Assembly (NCBI GenBank): GCA_000482145.1
Contig: AUXH01000129.1
Span: forward strand, 1-37,316
DNA length: 37,316 nucleotides
Direction: 5' to 3'
Source of the DNA: Strigomonas culicis
Lineage: Eukaryota; Euglenozoa; Kinetoplastea; Trypanosomatida; Trypanosomatidae
Shown: piece after piece, positions 1-10,081 of the stretch
How the letters are laid out: each line of letters begins with the position of its first letter
How positions within the stretch are numbered: the first letter of the stretch is position 1
The notes under the pieces: model-generated
What the model was told of the DNA's origin: nothing
Seen by the model: the letters and a program-made list of their open reading frames with translations, nothing else
Database searches by the model: none
Translations under genes and position numbers: made by a program

Positions 1-114
1 ATACAAGTGCAAATGCACGTAAAAGGGGACAAAAGAGCAGATCGCTAACAAATCTTTGAAGCGTTTCCCACCCAAAAGTAAATGAGTCATTACTTTGCGC
101 ATTAAAACCTCATC
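1..114. repeat. Direct repeat A, copy 1
   Basis: This segment recurs at 414-527 with no gaps and only four mismatches (positions 33, 35, 51 and 89). It may continue beyond the left window edge. It contains a 7-bp stem (AAAGTAA / TTACTTT around an 8-base loop, about 76-97), an AGATC-type hairpin at 39-55 and the near-palindrome GTGCAAATGCAC at 7-18. No protein reading is convincing. Alternation with repeat B suggests a small-RNA gene cluster, but I could not assign a family. Confidence 0.8.
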
Positions 115-297
115 AACAGATATCGGTCGAAGAGCTCTCCGCAGCGATGAAAGGAATGAACGATAAAGAAGACGCAAAAGGCGGGGGAAAAAAAAGAATG
201 AAAACGTACAAAGAGACGCGACTCATTTTTTTTCTCACCTACAGGAAAACAAAATGGCCGTGTAACTCTTCGCACGACTGCGGCTAGCTTCGTGTGC

Positions 298-379
298 CTC
301 ATAGATCTTGGTTGGTTGTGGATAAAAGCGGTCATATCGCACGCGATCACCTGTAGCAAAGATATCCTGCAATAATCAT
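298..379 (-). repeat. Direct repeat B, copy 1 (possible H/ACA-like small RNA)
   Basis: This 82-bp segment is identical to 620-701, while the sequence on both sides differs. On the minus strand, the sense of the neighbouring gene, it can fold into one hairpin. The lower stem is GGATA with TATCC, extended by TTG with CAA. Unpaired pockets lie on both sides. The upper stem is GGT with ACC plus ATCG with CGAT. An AGA triplet follows the stem. Trypanosomatid H/ACA RNAs are single hairpins with a 3' AGA box, so the shape fits, although the spacing from pocket to AGA is longer than usual. The repeat is certain; the RNA call is inference. Confidence 0.4.
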
Positions 380-413
380 GTGAGCAGATAAACGGGGGGG
401 GGAAAGAAAAAAA

Positions 414-527
414 ATACAAGTGCAAATGCACGTAAAAGGGGACAACAAAGCAGATCGCTAACAGATCTTTGAAGCGTTTCCCACCCAAAAGTAAATGAGT
501 TATTACTTTGCGCATTAAAACCTCATC
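414..527. repeat. Direct repeat A, copy 2
   Basis: Second copy of the segment at 1-114, with 110 of 114 positions matching by eye and no indels. The 7-bp AAAGTAA/TTACTTT stem is unchanged and only its loop differs. The AGATC/GATCT hairpin is perfect here (452-468). The two copies are 413 bp apart. Confidence 0.8.
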
Positions 528-619
528 GACCAAATATTAGACAAACTGAAATGCAAAGTGGTATCATACACGTCTTTGTGCATCATCTGTACACGTGAGA
601 ATTGTATCTACTGTTGGAA

Positions 620-701
620 CTCATAGATCTTGGTTGGTTGTGGATAAAAGCGGTCATATCGCACGCGATCACCTGTAGCAAAGATATCCTGCAATAATCA
701 T
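620..701 (-). repeat. Direct repeat B, copy 2 (possible H/ACA-like small RNA)
   Basis: Identical over 82 bp to 298-379, with the match stopping abruptly at both ends. It follows the second A copy, giving the order A-B-A'-B'. The distance between B copies (322 bp) differs from that between A copies (413 bp), so this is not one simple tandem duplication. The fold is as described for copy 1. Confidence 0.4.
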
Positions 702-914
702 ATCCCAACAGTGATTAACTCCACCTCATCAGGCAGCAGTGGAGCAAAGGAAGAAGGCTGTACTCAATGGCAAATATAATAATAACAACGATTGAAACAG
801 AAAACAACAGGAAAAGGGGAGTAAAGAAGCAATAATATTCTCACAAACAGTTCAATTGGAACTCACGCCTTTCTTGGATACGCACGCCTGCATACTATGA
901 GGAATAGAATCAAT

Positions 915-946
<32 letters not shown>

Positions 947-1203
947 GCGCGCGTGAGAGCAACAACAGTTGCGGCTCTGCTTTGTTTTTTTTTTTGAAGG
1001 CAAATTGAATTTAAGAGAGAATCTCAGAAAACAGTACGTACTAGCAAATCCGAACAACAATAGTCCATAACAACGATCAATATATTACTGCAATAACAGT
1101 AGTTCAAAGCAAAACGGGAAAGAGAAAAAAAAGGCATACACATGAAAAAAAAAGAATTAAATACCGTCATGCTGCGAAACATATAGGCAAACACCGTATG
1201 TAC

Positions 1204-1235
<32 letters not shown>

Positions 1236-1252
1236 GTTAGCACTCTGGCCCT
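702..1252. other. Gene-free 3' flank of the BEACH gene with CA and GT tracts
   Basis: No credible gene is seen. The stretch contains a (CA)n tract at 916-944 running into alternating GC at 945-953, and a (GT)n tract at 1204-1230 about 20 bases past the BEACH stop codon. The two tracts are complementary. Purine-rich tracts near 1120-1155 could act as a minus-strand polypyrimidine signal for a gene to the left of the window. The rest is probably 3' untranslated sequence. Confidence 0.6.
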
Positions 1253-4200
1253 TCACTCCGTGTCCCTCGTAGGTGATGGGAAGCTCATGACATCAACGGA
1301 TCCGTCGCTGTATCCGATACCGACGGCATACTCGGCTAGCACAAAGAGCAAGGAATGAACGTCACCCCTCACATTAAGGGCGTGCACAAAGGTCGCTGTG
1401 AAAAACACTTGCGCACCGCTCTCATCGCGGCCGCTGGTCGCGTCCAAGGCCCAGAACGACACGGTACGATCCTCGTGACCTAGCAGGAGAAGCTCGCGGC
1501 GGCTGAACGAGAGGCAGTTGCAGAACGTGATGCACCGCACGGGTCCCAGTGGGGGGATCGCACCGGCAGCAGAGGGAGGCAGATGGACAGCACTCGGCCC
1601 ACAAATGTCTATAGTGCCCAAAACATAACCTTGCGCGGTAAACAGCATCACACTGTGGCGTTTCGCGCCAAGAAAAATACTGCGTTCATCATCCCTGCAG
1701 ATGCTGGACACGGCGGATTTGTCTGAATGGTCGCCCGCGGTGATTTCGAAGGAAAACATTGTCCGCCAGCACGACACGTGCCATCCGGCCACCACACCTT
1801 CATTCGCAAAGGCGGCAAGGAGAATGCCGGGCTCGAAGTACGTAAGGGATAAAATGGGGTTGCCCTTGCCCATCGTCGGAGCGCTGAGCACCGCCACCAC
1901 GTACATGCGGCTGGAGACGCCCCCACGCGCGAAGACAACCACCTTGCCGTCCTGTGTGCCGACACACAAGACATTGCCAGAGGCGGCGACGCACATACAC
2001 GAAAAGTCGCCGCAGCCGAAAGACTGTATCGGCGGGGACGACGAAACGTAGCGACTGTTCTTTGCCAGCGTGCAAGTGATTGCGTCCTTGTTCGCATCGT
2101 ACCGAAACAGCTGCATGGGCTTCAGTGTAGAAACACAATGGCAGTGCGATTCTGTGAAGAACGTGCCATCCACATGGTGCAGCCGTGATGCGGGGGCCGT
2201 CGGTGGCGGCATACCCAGAAACTCGACCGAGACGGAGCTTTGCTTGTACACACACATCACATTGCCGAGGAGGTACTGCTGAACACTGTTGGCTTCGGCG
2301 AGCGGCACCCGCCTCACATGCGCATTCTTCACAAACAACTGCTCCGGCGTCTGGCCAAAGTTGTCTGCAGAGGCCACAATGGAGCGACGTTCCTCCTCGC
2401 TGCTCGCCGCGTTGATGGCACGCTCGACGCCGTCGTGATAGGAGAGTGAGCTAAAAACATTCACGGCACGCACCGCTTCCTCGCCTTGCTGCTTGTATCC
2501 AAAAATAAGATCGATCCACAGATTTAGGCTCTGACTCACGTGCTCACTTTCCAAAGAAAGCCTGTGCAGGTGTATGAACTGCGACGTGCTTCCCTCCGCC
2601 CACGGCGGCAGCACCACATCGCTCAGCTCCACGCCGTCCCTCCGCGTGCCCAACCGGAGTTGGTTGCTGTTGACCAGGAAGCTGGAAATCCGAAAGAACT
2701 CTGGAATCAGCTCCTTGACGTCGCCACTGTTGGAGCCACTGCTGCTCTCCCACGCCTCCGGTATGCTGTGAAACAGTCGGTCTGCCAAGTCGAGCTTGCC
2801 TCCCTGATACTTTACCGATATGCTCGTAAACGGCTGCAGGCGCACGAGGTAGTAGAGGGCAACGGCGCTGCTGCTGTAGTGTGTGCCGTAGTGGTACGGC
2901 TGCTCCCCCTGGTCGCTCACCCACTCCCTGTAGCGTGTGCTCAGCTGCGTCGCCTTTGCTGCATTCAATGCGCCCATTGGCTTACTGAAGTCACGGTATA
3001 TCGTGGCGTCCTCCAGGTTGAGAGTCGAGCTCGTGTAGTCGTGCAGCACCCACGGAAAGACTGGATACTGGCCAATGTCAGCGACCGTGCGAGACGCGCA
3101 ATCGTTCATCGCGCTGATGTAGCCCCAGTTGCTGATGTCGCGCTGCGCCCACTGCCGCGTCAGGACCGCCAAGTTGGCCTTTTTCTGCGCGGTCGTCTCC
3201 ACCAGTGCACGCGGCGCAAGCTCTGCGATGGCGTTCTGCAGCTTGTCACGCGTAGTCTTAGAGAAGGAAAACTCATCGTTCAGCACAACGACAAACAGGT
3301 GTTCTCCGGTCTCTAGATCAATCTCGAGCGCAGCTGGCATGTGCTGAAACAGTCGTTGGTGAATGACGGTAATGTTGCCAAGAAAGCAACGCCACACAAA
3401 GGCATCCCCATTTTGATCCGCCTCGGATCGCAGCTGACGGTAGTACTGCGAGAAGCGGAAGGCCGCTTTCGTATTTGTCGTAGGGCCGCGTGTGAAGAGG
3501 CGTAGCGCCTCCTGCCGCAGGGCGCTCTTCTGGAACGTCATCTGCGCCGCCGCATGTGGCCGTGCCCTTGCGATAAAAAAATCGCCCGAGGGCGTCACTT
3601 GGCTGCAGCTAATGATTATAATCTCGCGCTCCGACACCACAAGTGTGCATATGTAGCTGTCCACTCCTGTAACATAGTATACGTTACCAATCCAGTGAAT
3701 GCGACCGTCCGGGGGCGGCCCCGTAATCTTATTTAAGATGGACAGCGCATTGGGCTTCAAATTCACACTATTGGTGCTCTTCTGGTCACGCTGCGCCGCC
3801 AACGGGAGGCACAAAATCGGCGAGTAGCGGATGTAGTGGCTGAGATGAGTGCCACATAAATCCTCCACGTCTTCTCCTTCGTAAAACTCGCGAACTCCGA
3901 GGGCGCCGCAGGAGTGCAAGTACCACTGGCGTAGCTCATTCCGTTGTTTCGCTCGCTCTCCCAAGATGCAGCACGTGGGGAACTTTAGCTTACTTATATG
4001 CAGCAGGGCCGGATCCACGAAGGACATGGTGCCTACCAAGACCCCCCACGCACTCTCATTACTCCTTCGGACATCGGCCAGCATCCGAAAGTAATTGTTG
4101 TGGATCTTTTGGTACGATGCAGACGCCTTCGAGAAGTTTTTCAGGTACTTCTCGCCCTCGGCAAGCGTGAATATGAAGGCCGGCACCGGCTGTTGTGAGC

Positions 4201-7200
4201 ACCGCCACAGAGCCATTTTCCGTTCGTGGATGAAATCGAAAAATATTTCCTTCTCGGGTGTCGGTGACAGCAAGAGACTGAACCCACCCGTCCACAGATC
4301 CACTTCACCGCTCTTCTGGAAAAAGGGAACTAGCTGGGGCGCATTCCGGTTCGCCGTGACCACGTCCACCCACAATGACACCAGCTTCCTCTCCGAGGCG
4401 TGCCCCTCCGCTGTGATGTTCTGGAGAAATGCATAGGAAAGCTGCAGCAAGCGACACAACACGCTTTGCAGCGAATCCATCGTCGGCAACGATTGGCGGA
4501 ACAGCGCATCTTCGCAGGTAAACAACATGTCGACAGTGTCAACGACTCGGTCGCTAGAGTTCTTGTAGTAGTCCCAGTTCAGGAGGCACATGGCCCACTC
4601 CAAAAGCCCCGTGCGTGCCATCTTCACAACCTCCTTTTGATCTGGCAGTCGCTCAATCAGAAAGCGAAAGTAGTTGGACAAGCCCAACGGCGGCACCGCC
4701 AGCCCCGCCACAAAGCGATCCAACAAGTACTTGCCCAATGCCGTTATATTCTTTATCAAAACGGCGGGCGGTTTCGCGTAGGCGTCCACGCTGCTCTCCG
4801 AGGCCTTCAGCCACACGGCACACAAGAAGGCGGCCCGCCAGTCCTCCGCGCGGTCGCCGACGCCCTTCACACATGCCGACAGCATACGATGCAGTGCAAG
4901 CACGTACGGATTCATGCCTGCCCGCCCTCGTGTCTGTGTGAAGAAGTCCGACTTGTGCACGCGCTCCACCGCCAGCGCAAACAAGAGGGCCCGACATGAG
5001 TCATACACGTTCTCAAGACCCGCCCGGGGGACCAAGCGGTCAAGGCCGTAGCTCTTCGACTCTTCCAGCACCGCTGGCAGCACCGCTTCGAACTCGTCAG
5101 AGCTGTTGTCTGCGTCCTCGCCGATCATATCGGTCGGCGAGAGCAGCTCGGGTAGTGGGGTCTGAGACTCCACGCTCTTGTGCAGCGAGCACAACAGAGG
5201 CCACGATATCAGATCCATCGGGTTCATTTCATTATTGCTACGGAACATCGCGTGCCGTACACGCTTGTCCTTGGCATACTGTGTGGCAAGCCAGTCCAGC
5301 ACCTCGCAGATACCCCCTTTAATCTCATCAGCATTGCACAGATACGAAGTCTTGATGAAGCCATCGTCGGTGACTTTCCCCCCTTTTCGTCTCAGACGCA
5401 CACAGAACTGGACCGCCCGTACGCACCGCTTCAGTTTCCTCGACAGCACACGCCCGTCTGGTATCGAGGACAAGCCCAAAACATTGTGAAAATACGATCG
5501 GCAGTCAATTCGCGGACAAGAAACTCTCTCCTCATTAAAGACGATTTGGGATTGACGCTTTACCATGAATAAGGCAACACTCAAAAACATGTTCAGATTA
5601 TGAGAAGTCGAGATGGTCAGCTGCGCAAAGGGCACACGCGCCACAAGCGGGTTGTGCAAATGACCGATAAAGGCGTACATGAGAAGGTGCGAAATGTCCT
5701 GCTGGTGTGCGTGCGCGGCTAGAGCCTCGATTAAGAACATCATCCCTTCATCCTCAAACGTGTTCCTGAACTCTTCACACTCAAAGAAGCAAATAATAAA
5801 AATGCGCAGCGCTAGTGTGGCGCTCACGGGGTGTGAACAGGAAGACATCATCGTGGTGAACCAGCAGGGTGAGGCGACATGGCTCAGTGTCCGTGAAAAG
5901 CTAGCTCGAAAGGCCGGCCCGGCACTATCCCACATGTTGTTGAGGTTTCGCAGAAAAATGTTCCGCACGGAGCAGATGTAATCGATTGAAATGCGAGGCA
6001 CCTTGCTGACCAGATTGGGGCATAGTATGGCGTCACCTGCCGTCGGAACAGAGACGGCGCATACCATCAGGTAGCTGTCCAGCAGCTCGTCTCGGTGTGG
6101 CAGTACCCGAAGCAGTGCGCAGGTGATGCTGCTCGCCATCTCCACAATGTCCATTGGCACGAGCTCCCTCAGTAGACCACACACGAATCCGTTAATATAG
6201 TCAGCGGCCGCAAAACGAACGGCATTGAATACGGCATATGTGTTGGAAGGAGACACCAGCTCGTTCAGCAGCTCCAAGACACAAGACAAGCTCGCCATGG
6301 GCAGCACATTCAACACCTTCCAGTTAAACAGCACATGCTCCAAACAAGTAGTGCTATACACAATGTTCGTCGCGTGCGCTCCATCGTAGACAGGCTTCAC
6401 GCACATCGCGAAAAATGCCTTCACGGAGCTCACATCCCGCAAGTACACCAAGGGGTGCTTCACCACATGCGATGTGAACAGGGACGTGAATCTCTCCCAG
6501 CTTGGTGCGAACAAGTCGGCCCGCTTGTTTGCGGTGGCCAAGATGTGAATATACCTCCGTGCCGCGCCCGTTGTCAAGCGATCATTATGATTGGCCGCGC
6601 TGTCAATGACCTCCATCCATTTGAGCCACTCGTACACAGCTCCGTGGGCCAGCAGCGCGTCGACCTCGTCGCTCATACCGAGCTGCGGTGGGGTGTGGTC
6701 ACCGTGCAAAACGAACTCCGTGGACTTGACGGACGCGCAGTTAATAAACGACCAGTTTCGATTGCCCAGATAACGCAAGGATGATTCCACCAGCTTCATG
6801 GCCCTCACATCTAGAAACACAAGAGCGGGTGAAGGTGGCGACGTGAGCGATATGCTTTGCCTCAGACAAACGGAAAAGAGGCTCTTGTTGTCACTGCACA
6901 CTTCCAGTGCGCTAAGTATCTCGTCCGACAAAAATGGGCACTGTAAGGACACCGTGTCGTGACCGGTCGATCCCCACTTGCCGCCGCGACGTTGCAATCC
7001 ATAACTGTACAAAGAAAGAACGTTTTCAACGGAGAGCTCAAAGTTGTAAACAGAGTAAGACACAAAGTGCGAAACCAAGTGGCCGTCCGGCTTTTCTGCA
7101 GTGGATCCCACAGTGCACTCCACCGTGGTGGAATTCGACAAGACCACTCCTGTGGCGTTGACAGCGGCTTGAATGCTTCGGAGGGTGGGATACGGCAGTG

Positions 7201-10081
7201 TGTCTGATGTCACCTGCACGCCGTTGTAAAACACCTTTAAATTCGAGTTGAAGAGCTTACCGCGGTGGCACGTCACGACGTGCACCCACCTGCCTGGAGG
7301 AATAAATGGAAGGTCTACCGAGCTGACGACACCATCTTCCACGATGGTGTACACGCAGCAGTTTCGGCTAGGAATGAGAGCTAACACCAACGTGTACTGA
7401 TGTCCACTGCTGTTCGCCCATTTCATTTCCCACAAGATGGTTTTCCTGTCCTTCGACTGACCTGACGAAAGGTAGTTCCAATGCACCCAGATCGCTGTCG
7501 AGTAACCATCGAGAGAGGGCCAGAGCTCATCCGCTACAATGGCTCCCGTTGCTCCGCTCGACCCCGCGAACTGAATGTTGTACCGATTCTGAAACACATC
7601 ACTGTACCCAGACTGAAGGGCGAAAAGCCACAATTCTTGCTTCGCCACGACTGCGTCTAACGCGTAATTGTCGTTAAAGAGCAAGCTCCTGAACTCTGTT
7701 CCTGTCACATCGCGCGCACACACGATGACGCTATACTTCTTCGACTTTAAAATGAAATCGGCCAGGTACTTATTCGGCAGTTTCGCCTCGGAGAGGAGCA
7801 GTAAGCTCTCGATGGTTTTGGACAATTCCTCTGCGTCTTCATCGTCCCGCTCCGAGGCCTCGACGGACCAGCGAAGGAGAGTCTTGAGAAGCTCTTGCAG
7901 TTCACAGAAGGGTTGCTGCGGAATGCAGTATCGGCCGTGTGTGACAACGTTGGACCTCTCAAAAAGGAGCCGTGTGTCACACAAGTGATCAAAAACCATC
8001 GAAGAGATGTTCAGTGCCTCGCTATCCTTGAACACGCCACAACAGAGGTCAATTAGGAATTGCGTGATGACGGGGTCACGCGCCATTGTGCCGATTGATG
8101 TATCGACCAGCGACCACACATCGCTGTACGAAACGAGCGGCAGAAGGAATCCCAGCGAACACCCCAGCAGAACAAGGTCCGCCTCGGGAATCTGGCTCGC
8201 ATTGATGTCTCGTACTAGTGTGCAGCACAGTTCAATGGCATTGCTCGTGATGGCCTTTTCAATGTAATTCCCCTTCTTAAACGCGGAGACAAGCGTGGCT
8301 AAATAAGGCGTCGCACTCGATGCCCAGGGCCTTTTGTCAGTAGCGGAGGCAATCAGGCTCACAATCAAATTGAAGAATGCACCCGTTTTGGTCACCATCG
8401 AAGTAAACATATCACGGAAGATGATTGCCGAGCTGTCAATTCGCTTTTCGTATGCCTCCACCATTAACTCAAGAATACGTAGCGGTGTCTCTTGCTTAAT
8501 CAACTGGGAAGAAACATCCGCATTCTGTACCAGAACCTTCGACAAGACGGACAGCTTCTCCACGTAAGTAACTATATCTGTCGAGTTGTCAGCAGAGAAG
8601 CCCAGATGTGAAAGACAGCAGGAAAATAAATCCGCCTTCAACATCTTCGTTACATTCTGCCCATTATGGCTCGCGAAGGCCACGAAAAAGTCCAGCAGGA
8701 CACCTCTACTTTTCATGTTCAGCTTGTCGTTCGAGAGCATGGTCTCCATAACGAACCCCACGAACGCATCTATGTCTACCTTGTCCGAGATAGTAAACAA
8801 AAAATTGCACAGAAACGATAGCTGAAGTTCATTCAAGTTCATAAAATTGTCACGGCAGGAATCCAGCACGTACCGAGACAAGTCCCCTTTTGCCGACATT
8901 TGAGCCAGTTTAAAAAGTTCCGATCCGTAGAGAAAAATGGTCGATTCTTTCACGGCGCAGACAAAAAGTGTGGTGAGGCATTCGACTACCTCCGTGCACA
9001 CTGTAAGCCCTGCTTCGTCTGCTACTGCACGATCGGAGGAGGGGGCGAGAGACTCTTTCAGTGAGTTAAAGGATCGCGGAATCAAGTCAAGAAATGAGCC
9101 CCGTTGCTTCTTATCCGCCGGCGCCCCAGAAGCTTCTTGGCGGGGAGTCGTTGCAAATGCATCGATGCAAAGAATGAGACGCTTCGCATACTCACTGTTC
9201 TGAGCCAACGCATTCTCCATGTTCAAGAGTGCCGACGCCAGTGCCCCAAAGCTAAGCGTCTCCACTGGGGGAAACCGTATTCTCTGTCGAATCAGTAAGA
9301 CTGCTTCTAGCAAGCACACCAGACACGTCAAAGTGGTGGAGGTGCTCTCCTTATTGGCAGGTGTTGTCGCTAATGTCTGTTCCAAGTTGGCAGCTATACG
9401 GTCCAGTGAGATGTTAACGGTTGTCAAGTGCTGTTGCTTTTTGAAAAGATTGAGTGCCGTTTCAGGAATGTCGCGGGGGACTTCGACGTGTGAAGCATAC
9501 AGAATATTAATGGTGGAGAGCACCGTATTAATTGCACTTTCGTTCACGCACTCGGAAACACAGCGTCTGATAAGATCTCTCTGTGGACAGCCTAGAATAT
9601 CCGACAAGAGCTTCAAATACATACGGTCGACAGAAAACCCTTCCGTCAAACCCGCCGTTGGTCCCTCTGAAGCGATAGAAAGAAGCTGTCCGTGTAGCAT
9701 GAGCAACAGTGCACAAATGTTGTGATTGCCGTACAGTTCGTATGTGCTTGTCATAGCAGCCACATTGTCGCTCGGGCGCACCAAGAAGGATAGCATATTC
9801 AGTAAATTGATCTGGTACCCTCCTGTCGTCACTCTCAGTGCATGCATCTTGTCAGAGGAAAGCACGTGCTTGGCAGAGTGAACAAAATTCTTGCACACTA
9901 AATTACAAAGTTCTTTACCGTTGCCAAATAAAACCTTGAAATTAGGGTCATTTACCGAACGAAAAGAAACAGTAAACACTTCAAGAAAAAGCTTCATTTT
10001 TTCACCATGGTCCATTGTACCAAAGGTGGAGCACCGGGCCTCCAGCCACAACCGCTGCACCTTTCCATTCGTGTCAGTCAT
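1253..10081 (-). CDS. Giant BEACH-domain protein (neurobeachin/LvsA-like)
   Basis: A 2942-residue protein of the BEACH family, large scaffolds that act in vesicle trafficking, lysosome or contractile-vacuole biology and membrane fission. The first ~850 residues are helical, armadillo-like sequence. A concanavalin A-like lectin segment follows at about 857-1040 (GRWVHVVTCHRG). A PH-BEACH domain lies at about 2105-2285 and the BEACH domain at about 2312-2587, with the hallmark block YPVFPWVLHDYTS...RDFSKPMGALN and the closing QLFVKNAHVRR. C-terminal WD40-like repeats run from about 2685 to 2937. This is the standard order for neurobeachin-type proteins and the length is in the family range. The ATG follows a pyrimidine tract (10102-10129) and an AG at 10091-10092. 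It is the last complete gene of the minus-strand array in the window. The exact trafficking step cannot be read from sequence. Confidence 0.95.
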   Translation of the reverse strand: MTDTNGKVQRLWLEARCSTFGTMDHGEKMKLFLEVFTVSFRSVNDPNFKVLFGNGKELCNLVCKNFVHSAKHVLSSDKMHALRVTTGGYQINLLNMLSFLVRPSDNVAAMTSTYELYGNHNICALLLMLHGQLLSIASEGPTAGLTEGFSVDRMYLKLLSDILGCPQRDLIRRCVSECVNESAINTVLSTINILYASHVEVPRDIPETALNLFKKQQHLTTVNISLDRIAANLEQTLATTPANKESTSTTLTCLVCLLEAVLLIRQRIRFPPVETLSFGALASALLNMENALAQNSEYAKRLILCIDAFATTPRQEASGAPADKKQRGSFLDLIPRSFNSLKESLAPSSDRAVADEAGLTVCTEVVECLTTLFVCAVKESTIFLYGSELFKLAQMSAKGDLSRYVLDSCRDNFMNLNELQLSFLCNFLFTISDKVDIDAFVGFVMETMLSNDKLNMKSRGVLLDFFVAFASHNGQNVTKMLKADLFSCCLSHLGFSADNSTDIVTYVEKLSVLSKVLVQNADVSSQLIKQETPLRILELMVEAYEKRIDSSAIIFRDMFTSMVTKTGAFFNLIVSLIASATDKRPWASSATPYLATLVSAFKKGNYIEKAITSNAIELCCTLVRDINASQIPEADLVLLGCSLGFLLPLVSYSDVWSLVDTSIGTMARDPVITQFLIDLCCGVFKDSEALNISSMVFDHLCDTRLLFERSNVVTHGRYCIPQQPFCELQELLKTLLRWSVEASERDDEDAEELSKTIESLLLLSEAKLPNKYLADFILKSKKYSVIVCARDVTGTEFRSLLFNDNYALDAVVAKQELWLFALQSGYSDVFQNRYNIQFAGSSGATGAIVADELWPSLDGYSTAIWVHWNYLSSGQSKDRKTILWEMKWANSSGHQYTLVLALIPSRNCCVYTIVEDGVVSSVDLPFIPPGRWVHVVTCHRGKLFNSNLKVFYNGVQVTSDTLPYPTLRSIQAAVNATGVVLSNSTTVECTVGSTAEKPDGHLVSHFVSYSVYNFELSVENVLSLYSYGLQRRGGKWGSTGHDTVSLQCPFLSDEILSALEVCSDNKSLFSVCLRQSISLTSPPSPALVFLDVRAMKLVESSLRYLGNRNWSFINCASVKSTEFVLHGDHTPPQLGMSDEVDALLAHGAVYEWLKWMEVIDSAANHNDRLTTGAARRYIHILATANKRADLFAPSWERFTSLFTSHVVKHPLVYLRDVSSVKAFFAMCVKPVYDGAHATNIVYSTTCLEHVLFNWKVLNVLPMASLSCVLELLNELVSPSNTYAVFNAVRFAAADYINGFVCGLLRELVPMDIVEMASSITCALLRVLPHRDELLDSYLMVCAVSVPTAGDAILCPNLVSKVPRISIDYICSVRNIFLRNLNNMWDSAGPAFRASFSRTLSHVASPCWFTTMMSSCSHPVSATLALRIFIICFFECEEFRNTFEDEGMMFLIEALAAHAHQQDISHLLMYAFIGHLHNPLVARVPFAQLTISTSHNLNMFLSVALFMVKRQSQIVFNEERVSCPRIDCRSYFHNVLGLSSIPDGRVLSRKLKRCVRAVQFCVRLRRKGGKVTDDGFIKTSYLCNADEIKGGICEVLDWLATQYAKDKRVRHAMFRSNNEMNPMDLISWPLLCSLHKSVESQTPLPELLSPTDMIGEDADNSSDEFEAVLPAVLEESKSYGLDRLVPRAGLENVYDSCRALLFALAVERVHKSDFFTQTRGRAGMNPYVLALHRMLSACVKGVGDRAEDWRAAFLCAVWLKASESSVDAYAKPPAVLIKNITALGKYLLDRFVAGLAVPPLGLSNYFRFLIERLPDQKEVVKMARTGLLEWAMCLLNWDYYKNSSDRVVDTVDMLFTCEDALFRQSLPTMDSLQSVLCRLLQLSYAFLQNITAEGHASERKLVSLWVDVVTANRNAPQLVPFFQKSGEVDLWTGGFSLLLSPTPEKEIFFDFIHERKMALWRCSQQPVPAFIFTLAEGEKYLKNFSKASASYQKIHNNYFRMLADVRRSNESAWGVLVGTMSFVDPALLHISKLKFPTCCILGERAKQRNELRQWYLHSCGALGVREFYEGEDVEDLCGTHLSHYIRYSPILCLPLAAQRDQKSTNSVNLKPNALSILNKITGPPPDGRIHWIGNVYYVTGVDSYICTLVVSEREIIIISCSQVTPSGDFFIARARPHAAAQMTFQKSALRQEALRLFTRGPTTNTKAAFRFSQYYRQLRSEADQNGDAFVWRCFLGNITVIHQRLFQHMPAALEIDLETGEHLFVVVLNDEFSFSKTTRDKLQNAIAELAPRALVETTAQKKANLAVLTRQWAQRDISNWGYISAMNDCASRTVADIGQYPVFPWVLHDYTSSTLNLEDATIYRDFSKPMGALNAAKATQLSTRYREWVSDQGEQPYHYGTHYSSSAVALYYLVRLQPFTSISVKYQGGKLDLADRLFHSIPEAWESSSGSNSGDVKELIPEFFRISSFLVNSNQLRLGTRRDGVELSDVVLPPWAEGSTSQFIHLHRLSLESEHVSQSLNLWIDLIFGYKQQGEEAVRAVNVFSSLSYHDGVERAINAASSEEERRSIVASADNFGQTPEQLFVKNAHVRRVPLAEANSVQQYLLGNVMCVYKQSSVSVEFLGMPPPTAPASRLHHVDGTFFTESHCHCVSTLKPMQLFRYDANKDAITCTLAKNSRYVSSSPPIQSFGCGDFSCMCVAASGNVLCVGTQDGKVVVFARGGVSSRMYVVAVLSAPTMGKGNPILSLTYFEPGILLAAFANEGVVAGWHVSCWRTMFSFEITAGDHSDKSAVSSICRDDERSIFLGAKRHSVMLFTAQGYVLGTIDICGPSAVHLPPSAAGAIPPLGPVRCITFCNCLSFSRRELLLLGHEDRTVSFWALDATSGRDESGAQVFFTATFVHALNVRGDVHSLLFVLAEYAVGIGYSDGSVDVMSFPSPTRDTE

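Noticed and set aside
1..527. C/D box snoRNA in repeat A (TTGATGA / TCGATGA on the minus strand)
   Set aside because: The first base does not fit the C box, the motif is changed between copies and no CTGA D box lies at a suitable distance.
102..533. 143-codon minus-strand open frame over repeats A and B
   Set aside because: It runs through both repeat types and low-complexity runs, and the second A copy does not encode an equivalent protein.
1..701. CRISPR array
   Set aside because: Only two copies of each long repeat, two repeat families and irregular spacing; the window is eukaryotic.
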